A program made the position numbers and the translations under genes. Below are positions 23,101-36,514 of a stretch of 64,000 bases of DNA, piece after piece. Source of the DNA: Diploscapter coronatus (taxonomy: Eukaryota > Nematoda > Chromadorea > Rhabditida > Rhabditidae); assembly GCA_964036155.1 (NCBI GenBank), contig OZ038423.1:78383249-78447248 (forward strand), written 5' to 3'. The notes under the pieces were generated by a model. The model did no database searches, was not told the DNA's origin, and saw only the letters and a list, made by a program, of their open reading frames with translations. The number at the start of each line of letters is the position of its first letter. Position 1 is the stretch's first letter.

Positions 23101-26100
23101 TCATTGTTCTTTAAATTTGGAAGAAACAGCCAAATTATCAATTTTTAAAGAGTTAGCTTCAAGTAGAAAGATAGATAGCAATAGTGAACAGCCCAAGTAT
23201 AATTCCAAGAAAAATTGAGACATCAAATTGACTCACCCTAATATCGCTGATCTGCTGATTGATGTGGTCGATCTTCTTCTCGATCTTCTCCATTTTGTTC
23301 TCCTCCTGGATGACTCTGCAGAGCACTCGACTGCACAGTCTGGCTGGCTTGCTCGAGGTTATCTTCTCCACCCACATTTCCAGAGGAGACTTGGGTTTCG
23401 CCTGCAAATGCAAGAAATTTATCCGTTTTCGATCAGTTCTTGCCGATTTGATACTATTAAATTTAGAATGGCGGTATAACTACACACACAGTTGGAAAGA
23501 AGAAAAATATTGAATAAGAAAAGTCGTCATACCGCAATTCTTGTCAATGGAACTGGCTTTCAAAAGATGGTCGATTTTAGCAATTGTAAATGACAGGATA
23601 AATGCAAGATTTCTAATTAGAACAGACAGAATAAAGCAGGAATAGCATGAGAGTTTTAATTAATTAGTTTTAAAAGAAAAACCACATTCATCGTCATTGA
23701 AAATGACCAACCTGTCCAGTAGCCTTGGCGACAGCTTCACGAGTTCCCCAATTGATGACATTGAGGTTGATGAGGGAATAGAGCGAGAGAAAGACATAAG
23801 TCGAGGGGATCATGAGGAAGAACACGCAGCCGTAGATGATGTTCGTGAATTCGCGAGGATGCATACACGCTGCTGTGAAAAAGATCAGCACCATCGTCAC
23901 TATGAACATCGACGTCGGGGAGACCACCGCTGGAATGATAGGAGAATTTATGGGGGAAGAAGATAGAGAAGGAATATTGTAAAAGAAGCATGAATTCAAT
24001 GAGATGGAATAAGGAAGACTGAATTAAAGTGTTTTTCCTCTTGGTTTCAATAAGCGCACTCTTCTCTGACGGATTTGCTTTGTGTGCAAGAAGAATGAAG
24101 GCAAATGACTAACTTTCCAGGACGATCTGACTGGTCGTGGCGACCAGCACAGCCAACATCACAAACGCGTAGACGAGTGACATCACCTGCAAATGGAGAT
24201 GGGGTTATTATAGAATAGAGGAGAGACCTTGGCGAATGTGAGCTGGAAGTTGGACTCGAAGAGGAAGCAGGAAGCAATGAACAGGGAAATCGGCACTCCA
24301 TTCCACCACACCACTCGCGAGGAATCCACTCCGAATGCTGCTACCTGCAAAACAGTGATGTAATGATGTAAATTGAAATCGTATACAGCTCCATATGATT
24401 TCGTCTAAAGTTGAAGGGAGTTTGAAATAAAGGAACACATTCAACAGTGTTTCTTACCATGTTTTAGTGAGGACAAGGAATCGGTGTCTTCATAATAGGG
24501 AATTACAACATAATTATGCAGTGACTTGCCAACTAAATGCAAAAGCAGAAGGAAGTTTTGGTTGCTCATTTTCTTAAACTTTGGGCGAAAATCAATTTCC
24601 GACAGATTTATCAACATCATCTCAACCTGTGAGAAGACGAGCATGCTGAAGATGATGGCCGGTCCGAGCATCGAGAAGAAAATCACGATGAACTGATAGA
24701 AGATGTACGCAGAGGAGATGGACGAGTTGTTGTTGAGGGCTCGCTGCAAATCAAGGATTAGAAGAAAAGCATTGTTCATTAATTTCTAGAAAACTGTATT
24801 GGATATTTTCATTAAAGGGCTCAATTTTCTTGGATAATGAAGTTGCAGAATTTTAACATTTGAGTGTTAGAAAAGATCTCACCTTAAGGTTTAGTGAGTG
24901 AGGAAATATTTGAATCATCGCGTTTTTCTATTTTTTTTAAAGAATTAGGGAAGGGTAAGTAAATTGTCAATTCAATCAATTACTGCCAACCTTGTAATCA
25001 GCCAGTAGATCGATAGTGTTGGCGATGGAAGAAGGAGTCCATCGCCTTCTCTGATTGAAGAACTCCTCGAATCCCTCAGGGGCATAGGTCTCTGCATCGG
25101 AGGCAGCCGCGTACTCGATTCGATAGCCCTGCTTGAGCAGCAGAGTCGACAGCCAACGGTCCTCTCCCTGATCGTACTGCACGAAGTGGCGAGGCAGAGA
25201 GGCTGTCTTCGTGTACCTGCAAATGATGAATATAATAGAAAGAAGCAATATTTATTTTCGAAGTACTTTATATTTAGTAATATAAAGCAGAATAATAGAC
25301 AGAAGAAAGTGCGCAATAAATTCTACGTCATTTTTTCAAGCAAAGTAACGACTTCATTTCATGTGATTCGCAGTTTCTATTGAAAAAGTTGAAGTGCGTT
25401 GCTCCGAAAACTAACAATAAGACAAGAAGATAACTTGAAATATCGGAGATGAATGAGAAAGTGGCAGGATCAATTCTTTGGAAATAAGGAAATTCTTTTT
25501 CGGGAAGAAAACGAACAGTGCCATTGTAATGGCAGTAACTTTATAAAGAGGATAATATCCGAATTATTGGCCCTGCTCTCGTGAATTCATCATAAAACTG
25601 ACTTGTGCATTATGTTGTCGTCCATGAGAGCACTGGCCCTGAAGAGAGAGAAGCATCCAGGGGCACAGAGCACGCACCCGAACACGTGCTCGGCTGCCTT
25701 CTGGAACCAGTGCGCTATTGCGTACTCGAACTTCTGATACCACACCATTATTCCTGCAACAAACAAACATATCGAAGAAGGATACAGGATATGTGAATAA
25801 GATTGATTGTGATGAATTCCTTCATGCTTGCCGAAACATAGTGGAAGAATGATTTTTCTATTACAAATTTGACACGATAATACAATTGATCGATGTTTTT
25901 TCATAAACGACTAAAATTGTGCGTGTGGATGTTTGTCAAATCTAATGTTCTTCTTCATTCAGAATTTTTCTATCAGAAGAATATCGAGAGCAGAGAAGGT
26001 TTTAAAGGTCTGATGTCTTAATCATGAGAAGTGTTCCGTTTCATTTCCGATGCATGAATATATTGAGGAGTAATTGAGTACCTCTTCCAATGGGGTGAAT

Positions 26101-29100
26101 GCGTCCACAGGCACAGCCAATGTCGCTCTTCTGCTTCATGAGCTGCAAGAGACGCAGAGCTGCTTCTGGCTCGAATTTGGAGTCTCCATCCAGGGCCAGA
26201 ATGAACGTGTTGTCAGCCATCTGTTGTCTGTCTTCCAGAGACAGGGGCGAGTCCATTATGCGATGCCCCAGCAGGTAGTACATGTACATCACCTCAAAAT
26301 GAAACACGTATAAATCATTGACAGTAGGAAAGTGCAGATGATAAATTTCAACTTCAACTAGACGCATTTCTAGATTTTTAGAGAATCTGAAGATGAGGTG
26401 AGGCAGATTATTTCTTCAAACCTAGAAGATTCAGGACATAATATTAAAATAATTCCTTCGTTTCGAGACATTCCGAGAATAACGAGAAAAATGCAAAACG
26501 CAATATAGCGACAAAATTGATTTGTGGCAAACTGTTTCTATTTCCATCTGAATAAGTGCTGTTTTACCTGACTCCATCTCTTCTTGTGCCGAATGAGCTG
26601 CTTGTCCTTGAGATGGACGAAGAGGAGAGTGCCTGCAGGCAGTCGCACCACCAGTCTGCCTCCGTAGGGAGTTCCCACCAGCACTCGCGTCTCGAAACAA
26701 CCGTCTTCTTCAGGCAATGATTCACTAAAAATAGCTTATTATTATTAAATCAGTGAATGAACACCTAAGAACTTAATCGTCCATATCAAAGACAATAAGT
26801 AGTGAATTGCAAGTTTTTGAACATTCAAGATCGCTAAACAACGACGTATTTCAGTAGTCGTAAAGTCTCAAATCCAAAGAATGAGCAAGTGATCATTCAG
26901 TTATTCAGAATTTAGAAAAATCTTTTTTTCTAATCACTAGTCATTATTTTTAGTAAAGAAAAGATACCAACCCAGTCATTTGATTGACGAGCTGGAAGAA
27001 AGTCTTGAAGAAGGGGTTGGGGACTCTCCTCTGCCCGCCGCCTTCCAGCTGCTCGTCTTCCCACGCATCGTCGAAGAAAATGTGGCCTTCCATTTTAAAG
27101 CGCAGCTCGTTCGCCTTTCTGCTGTTCATCCGCAACGACTGTTCTGCATCCAGTCTGAAATGCAGGATTTGAAAGAAGTTTCGATTGAACTTCTGTAGTT
27201 GATAGAAAGTTTTGGAAGAGTTGACTGAAAAAAAGGATTTTTAGTGGATATTTACGAAGTCAGTTTTAAAATTATAGAAAGAGATAAAGTGTGAGAAGAA
27301 TTATTGAGACTTTTACGTTTTCTTTTTCCAGAAGAAATTCACTTTGATTTCAATTAGTTATAAGATTTTTTTTTAAATCAACCGAATATGTCTTACTTGA
27401 GAATGCTGCTGAGCATCTGACTCATCTCCTCTTCAGTCTCGTGCCACATCGTCGCACAGACATACATCGTCAGTGTTCTGTCCACTTCTGCATTCCGGAT
27501 GCGCAGCTCGTCGTCCATTTCCGCTATGTACTCCTCTTTGCTCACAAAACAGTTCTGGAAAAGGAAGAACAAATGTTGTAGAAGTCATTAAAACAATCAA
27601 GTTACTAGATCTGATTGTTAGCCTTTTATGTTTCGAGTTAATGCGGAGAACGATTGAGATCCAAATGATCGTCAAAGTATTTGGACTGCAACGAAGTAAA
27701 ACATGTTCCATTTTCAAAACTTCGAACTTTGCAAGAAACCCCCAAAATGAACTACATCAGCTAACCTGCTTGGTGACAGCTGTTTGGAAGACAGCCAGCG
27801 ACTGCTCAATGGCAAATCCGTTCGAGTGGGCGGGCATCGAGGAAATTCTGTAATCGTTGAAATTACTGCATGAAAATGAGTTTAAAATGGAATTTGAAAA
27901 TTGAAGAAATGAGAAGTAATGGTTTAGAGATAGGAGAATTATTAGCCTGCATGCGTTGCAAATCTCCAGCTATCGCTTACGAAGACTTACATTTCTTCAT
28001 GGATGTTGAAGTAGCGCTGCTTGACATAGCAGAAGCCGCGATACGAGCCGACAGCCAGCCAGACGAGGCCGATGTAGAACTCGAAGGGCGACGGGGGAAC
28101 TGGCCACTGACTGCACACCAGTTGCAGGGAGAAACGCGACAGAATCTGGAATGGATTGAGGATTGAGGGAAGATCGGTCAAAAGTACTCGGATGCAAATT
28201 CTGCATCTTTCAGAGAGAAAATGTCACTTGGTATTTTTTCTCATTTTCTTGATCTAAAAAAGTTAAAATTTCAGTTTTCATAGCACAATTTTTCGAGGAC
28301 AGTCAACTCATAACGAAAAACTTCATATCTAACGCCAGAACGGTTCACAAGTGGCATTCCTGTTAGCTGTGTATAGTCCATTTTCATCAGTTAACTTGTT
28401 GATTTCACAAATGACAAACCTTGGCAAGGAAACAGTGCGGAGTGGAGCAGATGAAGGACACAACTGCATAGGAAAGAAGAGAAGAAGTGACGATCGGGTG
28501 GAAGAGGGACAGGGGACGCATGTCGATGGCTGCCAGGAAGCGGGCACAGCGACGCAGCAGCAGATGCACGATACACAGACACACGCACAGCAACAGCACA
28601 CGGCTGAAAGAGAAAGGAATTGTTGAAGTGATCAGCAGGTTTAGAAAGAGCACTGTCGAACGAATCATCTTTCCAAGTTTGCTTCCATCATTATTTTGTG
28701 GCAATTTCATTTCGATTTAGAAAATTGATTTTAAGAAATCGTCTCGATTAAGAATTTTGTCATTTCCATAAATTGCAAAAGTAAACAAAATTTTCGACTT
28801 TTCTAATAATCGAAATCACTAAGAAGAAATGGGAAATGACTAACCCAGAATAGTGTTTCTTGAGGTTGAAATCGACGAGGACGGTGAAGAAGTGAGTGAG
28901 TTTGAGTCCCTTGTGCTTGTGCTCGATGACAGCGACGACGAGGATGGAAAGGCAGATAACTACTCGGCACAGGGCCACCAGCCAGCGGGTCGAGCTGGAC
29001 ACTTTGCGCACTGCGTACTTCAACTGAAAATCGAGTTAATGAATATTGTGAAAGATTTTTAAAAAATGTTAATTCTACCGACTTATGCGAGAATTAAAGC

Positions 29101-31359
29101 AAAATATCTCGTGTTGAAATGTCACGCGTTTCTTTTCACTTGCACTCATAGAATTGTTCAAGCAATCAAATGAAAGCAGGAATCACTTCACTATTTAATA
29201 ATGTAAGAAAGATCGTTGTGTCTTCTGAGAATGCAGTGAAGTTTCGGGACTGTGTTAAAATATTCGGATATAACTTTGTGTGAAGTGGGATGTGCACAGA
29301 TCTGATTTCAGACAGAAATTGACAGGCAATATTCGAAATATGTGATTGAATCAATTGTCATCACGAATGTTTCTGTTGACCACTCATTCAACCAGGCATT
29401 GCTAATGAATGCCTTACAAGTGATGACAAACTAACCCTGTACAGATTGTCGAATGCAGTGCCCGCGTGCTGCACTCCAATCCACGATTCCCAGAAACCGA
29501 CCGACACTGAGAACAGAGCGATCGGCATCAGGACCCAGTGCTGAAAAGAGACATTAGAATTGGAAGAAAGAAGTTCGATTCTTGCATTTTCAAAATTCAA
29601 TCGTCTTGTCACTACCGCTCACTATATTCATTCGCTTCTCAATTCATTCAGTCATCATTTTACTTGCAAATCATCGAAATACAAGGCAGACTAACCTTGA
29701 GTGGAGTGTCGAGAACAGCCCAGAGATAGGTAGAGGAGAGCACAACCAGCATGAGCAGGATGTACGGGCTGAGCATGATCGAGCGACCTGAATATAACTT
29801 TATTAGGGGATATTTAGAGTGGGGCAGTGGATAATTTTTGATTTCAATGTTATTTCTTCATCTCTGGTATTCCTGATAATGGCAGGGATATTAGCTGTTT
29901 TCAGTATGAAAATTGAGAAATTTCTGCTGTGAATGAATTGTTATCTTTTGAACTTGCATAATTCCTGGATGATAATCATTTACAAGAAGTGGCAAGTCTT
30001 ACCGAATCTGGCACAGAAGGGAAGGGCGGGATTGAGTGTGGCTGCGAGAGAGGCAAAGCAGTTCTGGATGAGGACGACCATGGGGAAGCAGGCGAAGAGG
30101 AGGATGCAGCGATGGACGTCCAGCTGGGGGAAGACGAGAAACACCAGCAGACACAGACCGAAACTGCGCACTGATTCGAGCACTACCAGCTGAAAGTGAC
30201 AATACAATGAAAAGGCATAAACTGAATTTTGGTTTAGATCGATTGTAAGAAAAACCGATTTCAAATAAGGGGTTTTTCGTCACAAGACTAAATATTTCGA
30301 TGGAATTTGAAGATCAACTGGAATCTTGATACAATTATCTTTCTGTGATAGTCGTTGAAGCGTAAACATTTCTTTACATTTCATAAAACTAGAAAATTCT
30401 TTCCTTCCAAACTGTTCGTTTCATTTTGCACTCACCGAGGGAATGACCCTGCCGCCCTGTCGTCTGAAAAATGTGGTTGCATTGCAGAAGATGTGCAGCA
30501 GGTCGGGCAGGCATTGAATCAGAAACAGGCCGACATACAGAGCTGCCACCAGTTTGGGGGTACGGTGCGCTGCAAAAGACGATATTCACTCATTAGTTTG
30601 GGCATACAGAAAGTGACAACAAATGTCGGTTGCATACAGATTTAGAAGTTTCAACTGATTGCATATGCAAACCGATCTTCACCATTTCAGCGACTAGCTG
30701 ACTCCTAGTCATTTTCCCCGTTCAAAGAAGTCAACTTACTTGCAAAACGAGAGCATTTCCTGGTGAAGATGTCTGTGGAATCGTCATTCCCCGTGATGTT
30801 CGTGGAGAGAATGAGGATGACGAGACGCGAGAAGACGGCCCCCAGAACGAGGAACGCGTTGATTAGCAGGAACAGACCTAGCTGAAACAAGACTTTAGGA
30901 CTATTGCAAGGAAACAATCGAAAGATTCCTGGAATTGTTCTCCACTACTCTCCTTTGTTCCTTAAAAGAACTTTGCAGTGGAAAGGATACTCGCCAGTCA
31001 ATCATTGTGCCCTTCGTGGATGTCCATCCTACCCCACCCTTCCAAGTAGTTAAAAAAATGGAGAATAAAACGCAATTATTATTTGCTTCAATTCATCAGT
31101 TCCTCAAAATTTAGGGTTTTCTTGATTTCAAACAGGAGGTAACACAACAAGATAACGGTGAATTTATGCAAATGTCAGTGTATTCCGCTAAATGTCACCA
31201 GTTTGACATGTCTGTCTGCCTGTCAAATTATGTTCTTCACCCCCTCCTTACCTTAGTGCTCTGCAATGCAGTGATCATCCAAGGCGACAGCGCGGCCGAT
31301 TCATTCTGCCTTCTCTTGTGGGATCGGAACGAATCCCAGTGACGCTCCTCTTCAGTCAT
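20118..31359 (-). CDS. chs: Chitin synthase, nematode type (28 exons, 1342 aa)
   Basis: Exons (high to low): 31252-31359, 30740-30881, 30436-30569, 30003-30189, 29696-29787, 29436-29540, 28845-29023, 28420-28603, 27991-28145, 27766-27847, 27397-27554, 26972-27154, 26568-26724, 26082-26292, 25603-25753, 24991-25216, 24627-24743, 24228-24344, 24114-24186, 23712-23929, 23237-23401, 22842-23075, 22539-22610, 22096-22261, 21621-21752, 21096-21218, 20604-20680, 20118-20198. Total is 4029 nt, phase-consistent. The membrane enzyme polymerises UDP-GlcNAc into chitin. Many N-terminal TM segments are followed by the GT2 core: MYVCATMWHET, ALDGDS (about residue 655), CAPGCFSLFR, QGEDRW (about 759) and QRRRW (about 798). 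A second TM bundle follows with WGTREA (about 981), then a coiled coil (EKIEKKIDHINQQISD), an acidic linker, TM segments and a basic tail (LQRARLAKRMQRS). The length and WGTREA motif fit nematode chitin synthases. The start is the first Met after a TTTTCAG acceptor. Which paralog (chs-1-like eggshell or chs-2-like pharynx) cannot be told. Confidence 0.97.
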
Positions 31360-31783
31360 TCCACCTGAAAATCAACACTCAGAAGAATTTCGAATGACTT
31401 CACGAATATCCAAGATCGCGAACCATTCTAGAACGATTTCAGAACTCTTTCGAAGTCTGCCTGGCAGGACTAATTTGGAAAAAGTTTAAAAAATCAATTA
31501 CGTTGAATCACGGAAAAGTATCAGAAAATTGGATGAAGTCGTCCAGAAAGTTTCATGTTCAAGATATTCCGGAACATTTTTAAGCAGAGAAAAAAATCTA
31601 GAAAATTCAACGAAAATTAGGCCGAAAAGAAAGAAAGGCAGTGCTTCTGGAAGCGACCACTTTGCGAAATGAATGCGCGCCGTTTCATTTCCGATTGACA
31701 CTTTGCTCTGCTCGCTGTCTTCGTTCTAAAGTTCCGTTGAATTGTTGATTTTCTCGTTTTCATTTGTTTGTTTCAGCATCCAA
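31360..31783. promoter_or_regulatory. Divergent intergenic region between chitin synthase and coiled-coil gene
   Basis: Only 424 bp separate the two start codons, so the promoters of both genes probably lie here. Each start codon follows a splice acceptor (TTTTCAG plus 5 nt for chitin synthase; TTTGTTTCAG plus 7 nt for the coiled-coil gene), fitting spliced-leader trans-splicing. No TATA box is obvious. Confidence 0.5.
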
Positions 31784-34700
31784 ATGAACAGTTTCGACCT
31801 GCTGTTCCAGCAGCAGAAAGTGGAAGGGGATGGGTTGAAGATGCTGAAGCACAGAATGCTCCTCGTGAGTTTGCAGAAAGGCGTGAATGTTTTTGTCGAA
31901 ATCGACTGATTTTTGTAAATGACGAAAAACGACGATGCCTCTCGCATCTAAATCCACACTTAACCTTGCCATCAAAGATAAAAATCGATTTCGAATATTT
32001 TAACTCCTTTAAAAGTAAGAGTTTTGAGGGCAAAGTATTAGAATGGAGAAAATATTCCGAACTTTCCAATGACCTGTCTCCAAACTGACCTAACTTCCAA
32101 TAAGCGCTTGGCTTCTCTTGCTCAGACATTATTTGAAATTCAGAAGGAAATGGAGTCGATGGAGAGAGAGGCAGCCTTGCTGGAAGGCATTCTGAACGAA
32201 AAGAAGGAAGTGCTGCAGAAGCAAGTCCTGCAGAGGAGAGAACAGAAGGAGAAGGCGCAGAGGAACGCGGCTTTGGTTGAGGAACTGACTGTACACAGCA
32301 GACAGCTCGCACAGGACATCGAGGCACAGAACATCAACAAACAGACTGGTAAGTGAAACGGAATTTGTGGAAAAATACATTGATTAATCATTGTGAAGTC
32401 GTTATTGATGAAGATTTTGAAAGAGGAATAAATTAGTTCTGGAAGAAGCTGGATATATTTCCGTTTTCCACTAGAGCAGACTGGATGTTCTGGAAAATGA
32501 CCATTATATGTCTAGACGATGTTATTCGTTCTGAAGGATCTGCATCCCTACACATTTTCGTTGATTAAAGATCCAATAAATTTGCAGTTCTTTCGACGAT
32601 GGAATCGACGACGACTCGACTGTTCAGTCAGATGAAGGCCTTTGCAGAGATGAAGGGGCTGATGGAGGCAGAGCAGAGGCGCAGGGAGGCAGGCAGACTG
32701 CAGATGGAGGCTCTCAGACAAGGTGAGCGGCGATTTCTGAAATTCCAATTCAGAGTAGGATAGGATGAAATTGTAATTTCAAGTATTAACCAGAGGAAAT
32801 TTTCTTTGGCTTTGTAAAATGTTCATCAAACAAAGAAATCGAAAATTCATTCATCTTTGGTTTGGAATATTCCAACATTTATTATTATTCTTTACCAACT
32901 CTCCTCATCATAATTTAGTTTTCCAAAAAATCTGTTTGAAGAGGTTAGAAGAATTGAAGTAATGAACGAGCTGCAGATCTGCAGGCGGCTCGCGACACTT
33001 TCCAGGTCAAAACCAGGAATGAGTTGGCTGCATTCGATCCTCAGGTTCTTTTCTCTAGTCATTCTTCAATCAGTTGTTTGATTCCAGACTCTTCGTGCCC
33101 AGCTGCAGTTTCTGATGACAACGCAGCAGGAAGGCAAACAGCTCGAAGGGAAGAAACTGCAGCTTCAGAAAGAAAATGAGCAGATTAGGGCTGAATTGGG
33201 TGAGAAGAATAAATGAAAAGGATTGAATCAACTTTTGTTTCGAGTTCAGCAAGTTTGCTGACCGACTTCGTCTTCGATGTTTTAATTGGTCGATGATTCA
33301 ACCTCAAACGGAGTATTTTTTTAGTTTTCTCAAAATTTCCTTTTTATTCTAAATATTTTTCATCCACAAGAAATCCAATAACAGACTAATTTGAATTGTA
33401 GAGACTGTTCGCCAGGACCTCGATAAAGCGTTTGCAGCCAGGAAGAAGGAAGAGATCTGCGTGGAAGAGGTGAGAAATACAAGATAAATTAATTGAAATA
33501 AGATCGAAAATTTTTTTTATTCTTTTAGAGAGATTTAAAAGAATTCACGCTTATCATGGCTCGAAGTATTGACTGAATCTCAAACATCTCGAGATAATTT
33601 CAGCTGAACGGGAAGCTATGCGAGATAAAGTCGATTCTGAAGGAGAGAGTGATCGAATTGGACGAAGTGAAGAAGAAGAATGCAAGGCTCAGAGAGGAAA
33701 ATGAGAAGAAGATCAAGACAAAGAAGGAGGCTGAACAGAAGCAGATCAAAGCCTCCAAAGAACCGACTCCTAGGAAAGTGAGCTTCGAAGAAGAAGAAGA
33801 AGAAGACACTGAAGTGATGATGCCTGTCGAGCAGAATAGTGACCACAAGCTTTGTAAGTAAGATTTATTACTTTGAAAGAAGATGACTGAGCTTAAAAAT
33901 TCGTCTCGTAATCAATAACTCGAGTTGCAGCTTCGGCAGTCAGCGATGCTCTTCCCTCTCATCCGACATCTCGCCGATCTTCCACCTCGAGGAACAGGGT
34001 AGGCACACATCAGACATTCACATTGGCTTATAATAAAAGACATTTGAAATTCCAAATCATACCAGAGAAGAAATAGCAACATCGAATTTTGGCTCATTCT
34101 AATTCCTATTCCTACTCCGATTTCAATTTCGATTGAAAAACAATTCCATTTCAACCCTGATTCCAATATCTGACTTTTTCAATCAATTTGCCAATGTTTA
34201 GTCTCAGTTCGAATTGGACATGCTGGTGGATCTAATGGGGGCGGACGATTCGATGATCGACAGCCGCACCGACGAAGATGAATTCAATTTCACTGTCAGC
34301 TTCATTCCTGAACGCGTCAAGCACAACAACGACAACAACAACGACAAAGACAGAGATGAGAACAAGAGCAGCAAAGACAGCAGTCAGGATAGAGAGAAGA
34401 AGAAGGGTCAGTCAGTTCATTGTCTTTGCAACAGTTCTCCTTTGAAGACGAGCTATTTTGACGATCAAATAGACTCAAAGATCATTGTTAAAACGGATGT
34501 TACGAAAAGACCCTCTATTAGAAAAAAAAGCCCTTATGAGATCCTCTGATAGTGAGCGCTTTTTTTGCAGAATGATCCTCTCAAATGACGAATGTTATAC
34601 ATATAAATTGGTTAAAATCAGGGAGTCTTTTCAGAAAAATAACGCTCAAGGATCTCAATTTTTCATAACTATCTATTAAAACACATCTCCCGAACAATAT

Positions 34701-35475
34701 GCGTATGAACTATGATATGCAAAGGAAAGCTAGAGTGTTAGAGTTCCTTTACTTTTTTCAAGTTACAATCTTTCAGCCCACTTGGCCAGTACGGTAATTT
34801 ATGCTGAACTGCATAGAAAATCTATTATAGACTTTCTTGTGACTTTCAGTTTTGATTATTTCTCCTTCTCCCCGAAAGATAATAACCGTAAATTTGGTTT
34901 GCAAGAGAATATCGTCATTCCATGCCAATTCATAATTTCAGTGCCTGCAACTCGTCGTGACTCGTCTTTCCGCCCTCGGAACCAGATCACTCCCGATTAC
35001 AATGTCTTCAGAGCTGGAGCCAATCCCCTGTTCACTTCCACCCCACACCGCAGCAGAGTCTCTAACTTCTTCGGTAAGATATCTTCGTTTGAAATACTTG
35101 ATATTCACTTGGATATAATGCGAAGAGTTAAAAAGATGGTGTGAAGAGTGAAGACTTGATTTTAGAGCTTAAACAATCATCTACGAGATTTTATTGGTTG
35201 CAATTATTTTGCAATCGACAGGGGATCTCATGAATTTATCCGTCTCCCTCTCAGTCCGGCTCAGATTTTTGTCAATTCTCCTGTCCCCGTTCCAGTAGAA
35301 TCGAATTCGTGACATGTCTGACGGTCGATGCAAAACAAACTGCATTATCTTTGTCTTCCTTGTTTGTCAGTTAAAACTGGTGTAATTTTCAGATCCGAAG
35401 AGTCTGAATCGCATGCCGACTGTCAGAGGCATTGCAACCACGAACACTAGCAGAAGGAGCTGTCCCAGGAAGTGA
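31784..35475 (+). CDS. Coiled-coil protein, unknown function (11 exons, 474 aa)
   Basis: Exons: 31784-31864, 32126-32348, 32588-32722, 32977-33044, 33088-33199, 33402-33469, 33604-33853, 33931-33998, 34202-34406, 34942-35073, 35393-35475; the sum is 1425 nt and phase-consistent. After MNSFDLLFQQQKVEG come about 270 residues of heptad-like coiled coil rich in Glu, Lys, Gln and Leu (MESMEREAALLEGILNEKK, KKNARLREENEKKIKTKK). Next are a short acidic stretch (EEEEEEDTEV), a Ser-rich linker (SRRSSTSRNR), a segment DMLVDLMGADDSMIDSRTDE, an Asn/Asp/Lys low-complexity run, and a C-terminal basic Arg/Ser region containing NPLFTSTPHRSRVSNFF. The layout (long coiled coil, then a phosphorylatable basic tail) resembles cytoskeletal or kinetochore-associated proteins, but I recognise no family. 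The gene is divergent from chitin synthase with a 424 bp spacer. Confidence 0.9.
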
Positions 35476-36514
35476 TTGCAGAGGCGCTTCTCCCTCATTT
35501 TCCCATTCTCACATTCACCCACTTCCCCAATTGGGATTCAGGCATTTTTCTATTGCATTACATTTGTTCTTTCCTCAATTATGACTGCTTTCTTTGGTGA
35601 CTACTTCATTCGTTTGTTGATTATTAGTTTTGCCAATTTCATGTGAATCTGACTTGTCAAATTATTTATTGCTTCTCGTTCATCTGATTTGTGATATGTA
35701 TTGATTATTCGGGATATGGTTAGTTGATCAGTATTTGTAGTTGAAATGGCGATTAGTTCTCTAGTTTATTGATCTATGAAATTTTTCTTTCTGTGATACT
35801 TGATTTAGGAATTGGGAACTTCAGCTTTTTTGTCATTGATTTAGAACATTTTCTGTACCAAAATAAAGTTGATTCTGCATATCAAAATGGATTCCTTGAA
35901 GAAAATGGTCAGACTTCGATGTTCACAGATTACCGATGTCATACCGTGTCACGATATTCTTCATAGTTGTAAGGAACTCAGAGACCTTGATACATATCTC
36001 ATAGGCAATGACAATGACAAATACTTCGTGCAGGCTCATAGAAAAAGACCACCTTTTCTAAGAAATAGTATGAGGAAGCAAGAGAAGAAAAGAAAAAACC
36101 GGTGTCTTTCTCTAACTAGTGTCCTGGTGTCCTGGTGTCTTTTTCTAGGAGCCAATACAATGGCTATTTCAGTGAGATATCAAGAGGATATGAAAATACG
36201 CTAACATTGATGCTGTCGACGAACAATATTATATTTTGAATACGTTCAACAATTGTCCACAAGAAATCGATTAACTATTTCTGGTATATATTTTGAAGGA
36301 TTTACTTTAAAATTACTATAAAGTAAACATTGAATTTGGTTACAGAATTTTTGAAGTAAGATATTTTATTAAAGAATATTTTTGAGTTACAATTTTTCAG
36401 CGTCTTTATTGGATGTCTTCGAGAGTTATATCATGTGCACTGAAATTAAATTATTATTTCACACTTTATTGGATACAATTTCTGTATGAAATCTGAGATT
36501 ATTATAATCAAGCT
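35476..36514. other. Intergenic between convergent genes
   Basis: 3' flanks of the coiled-coil gene (+) and the F-box/Kelch gene (-). It contains a short tandem TGTCCTGG repeat near 36120-36145 and AATAAA-like motifs (AAATAAAG near 35861). No gene seen. Confidence 0.5.

Noticed and set aside
31773..32327. 184-codon minus-strand frame
   Set aside because: Antisense to the coiled-coil gene's first exons, whose phase is consistent through all 11 exons.
36030..36180. Possible short gene with CCTGGTGTCCTGGTG repeats
   Set aside because: Short imperfect tandem repeat only; no start, splice or homology support.
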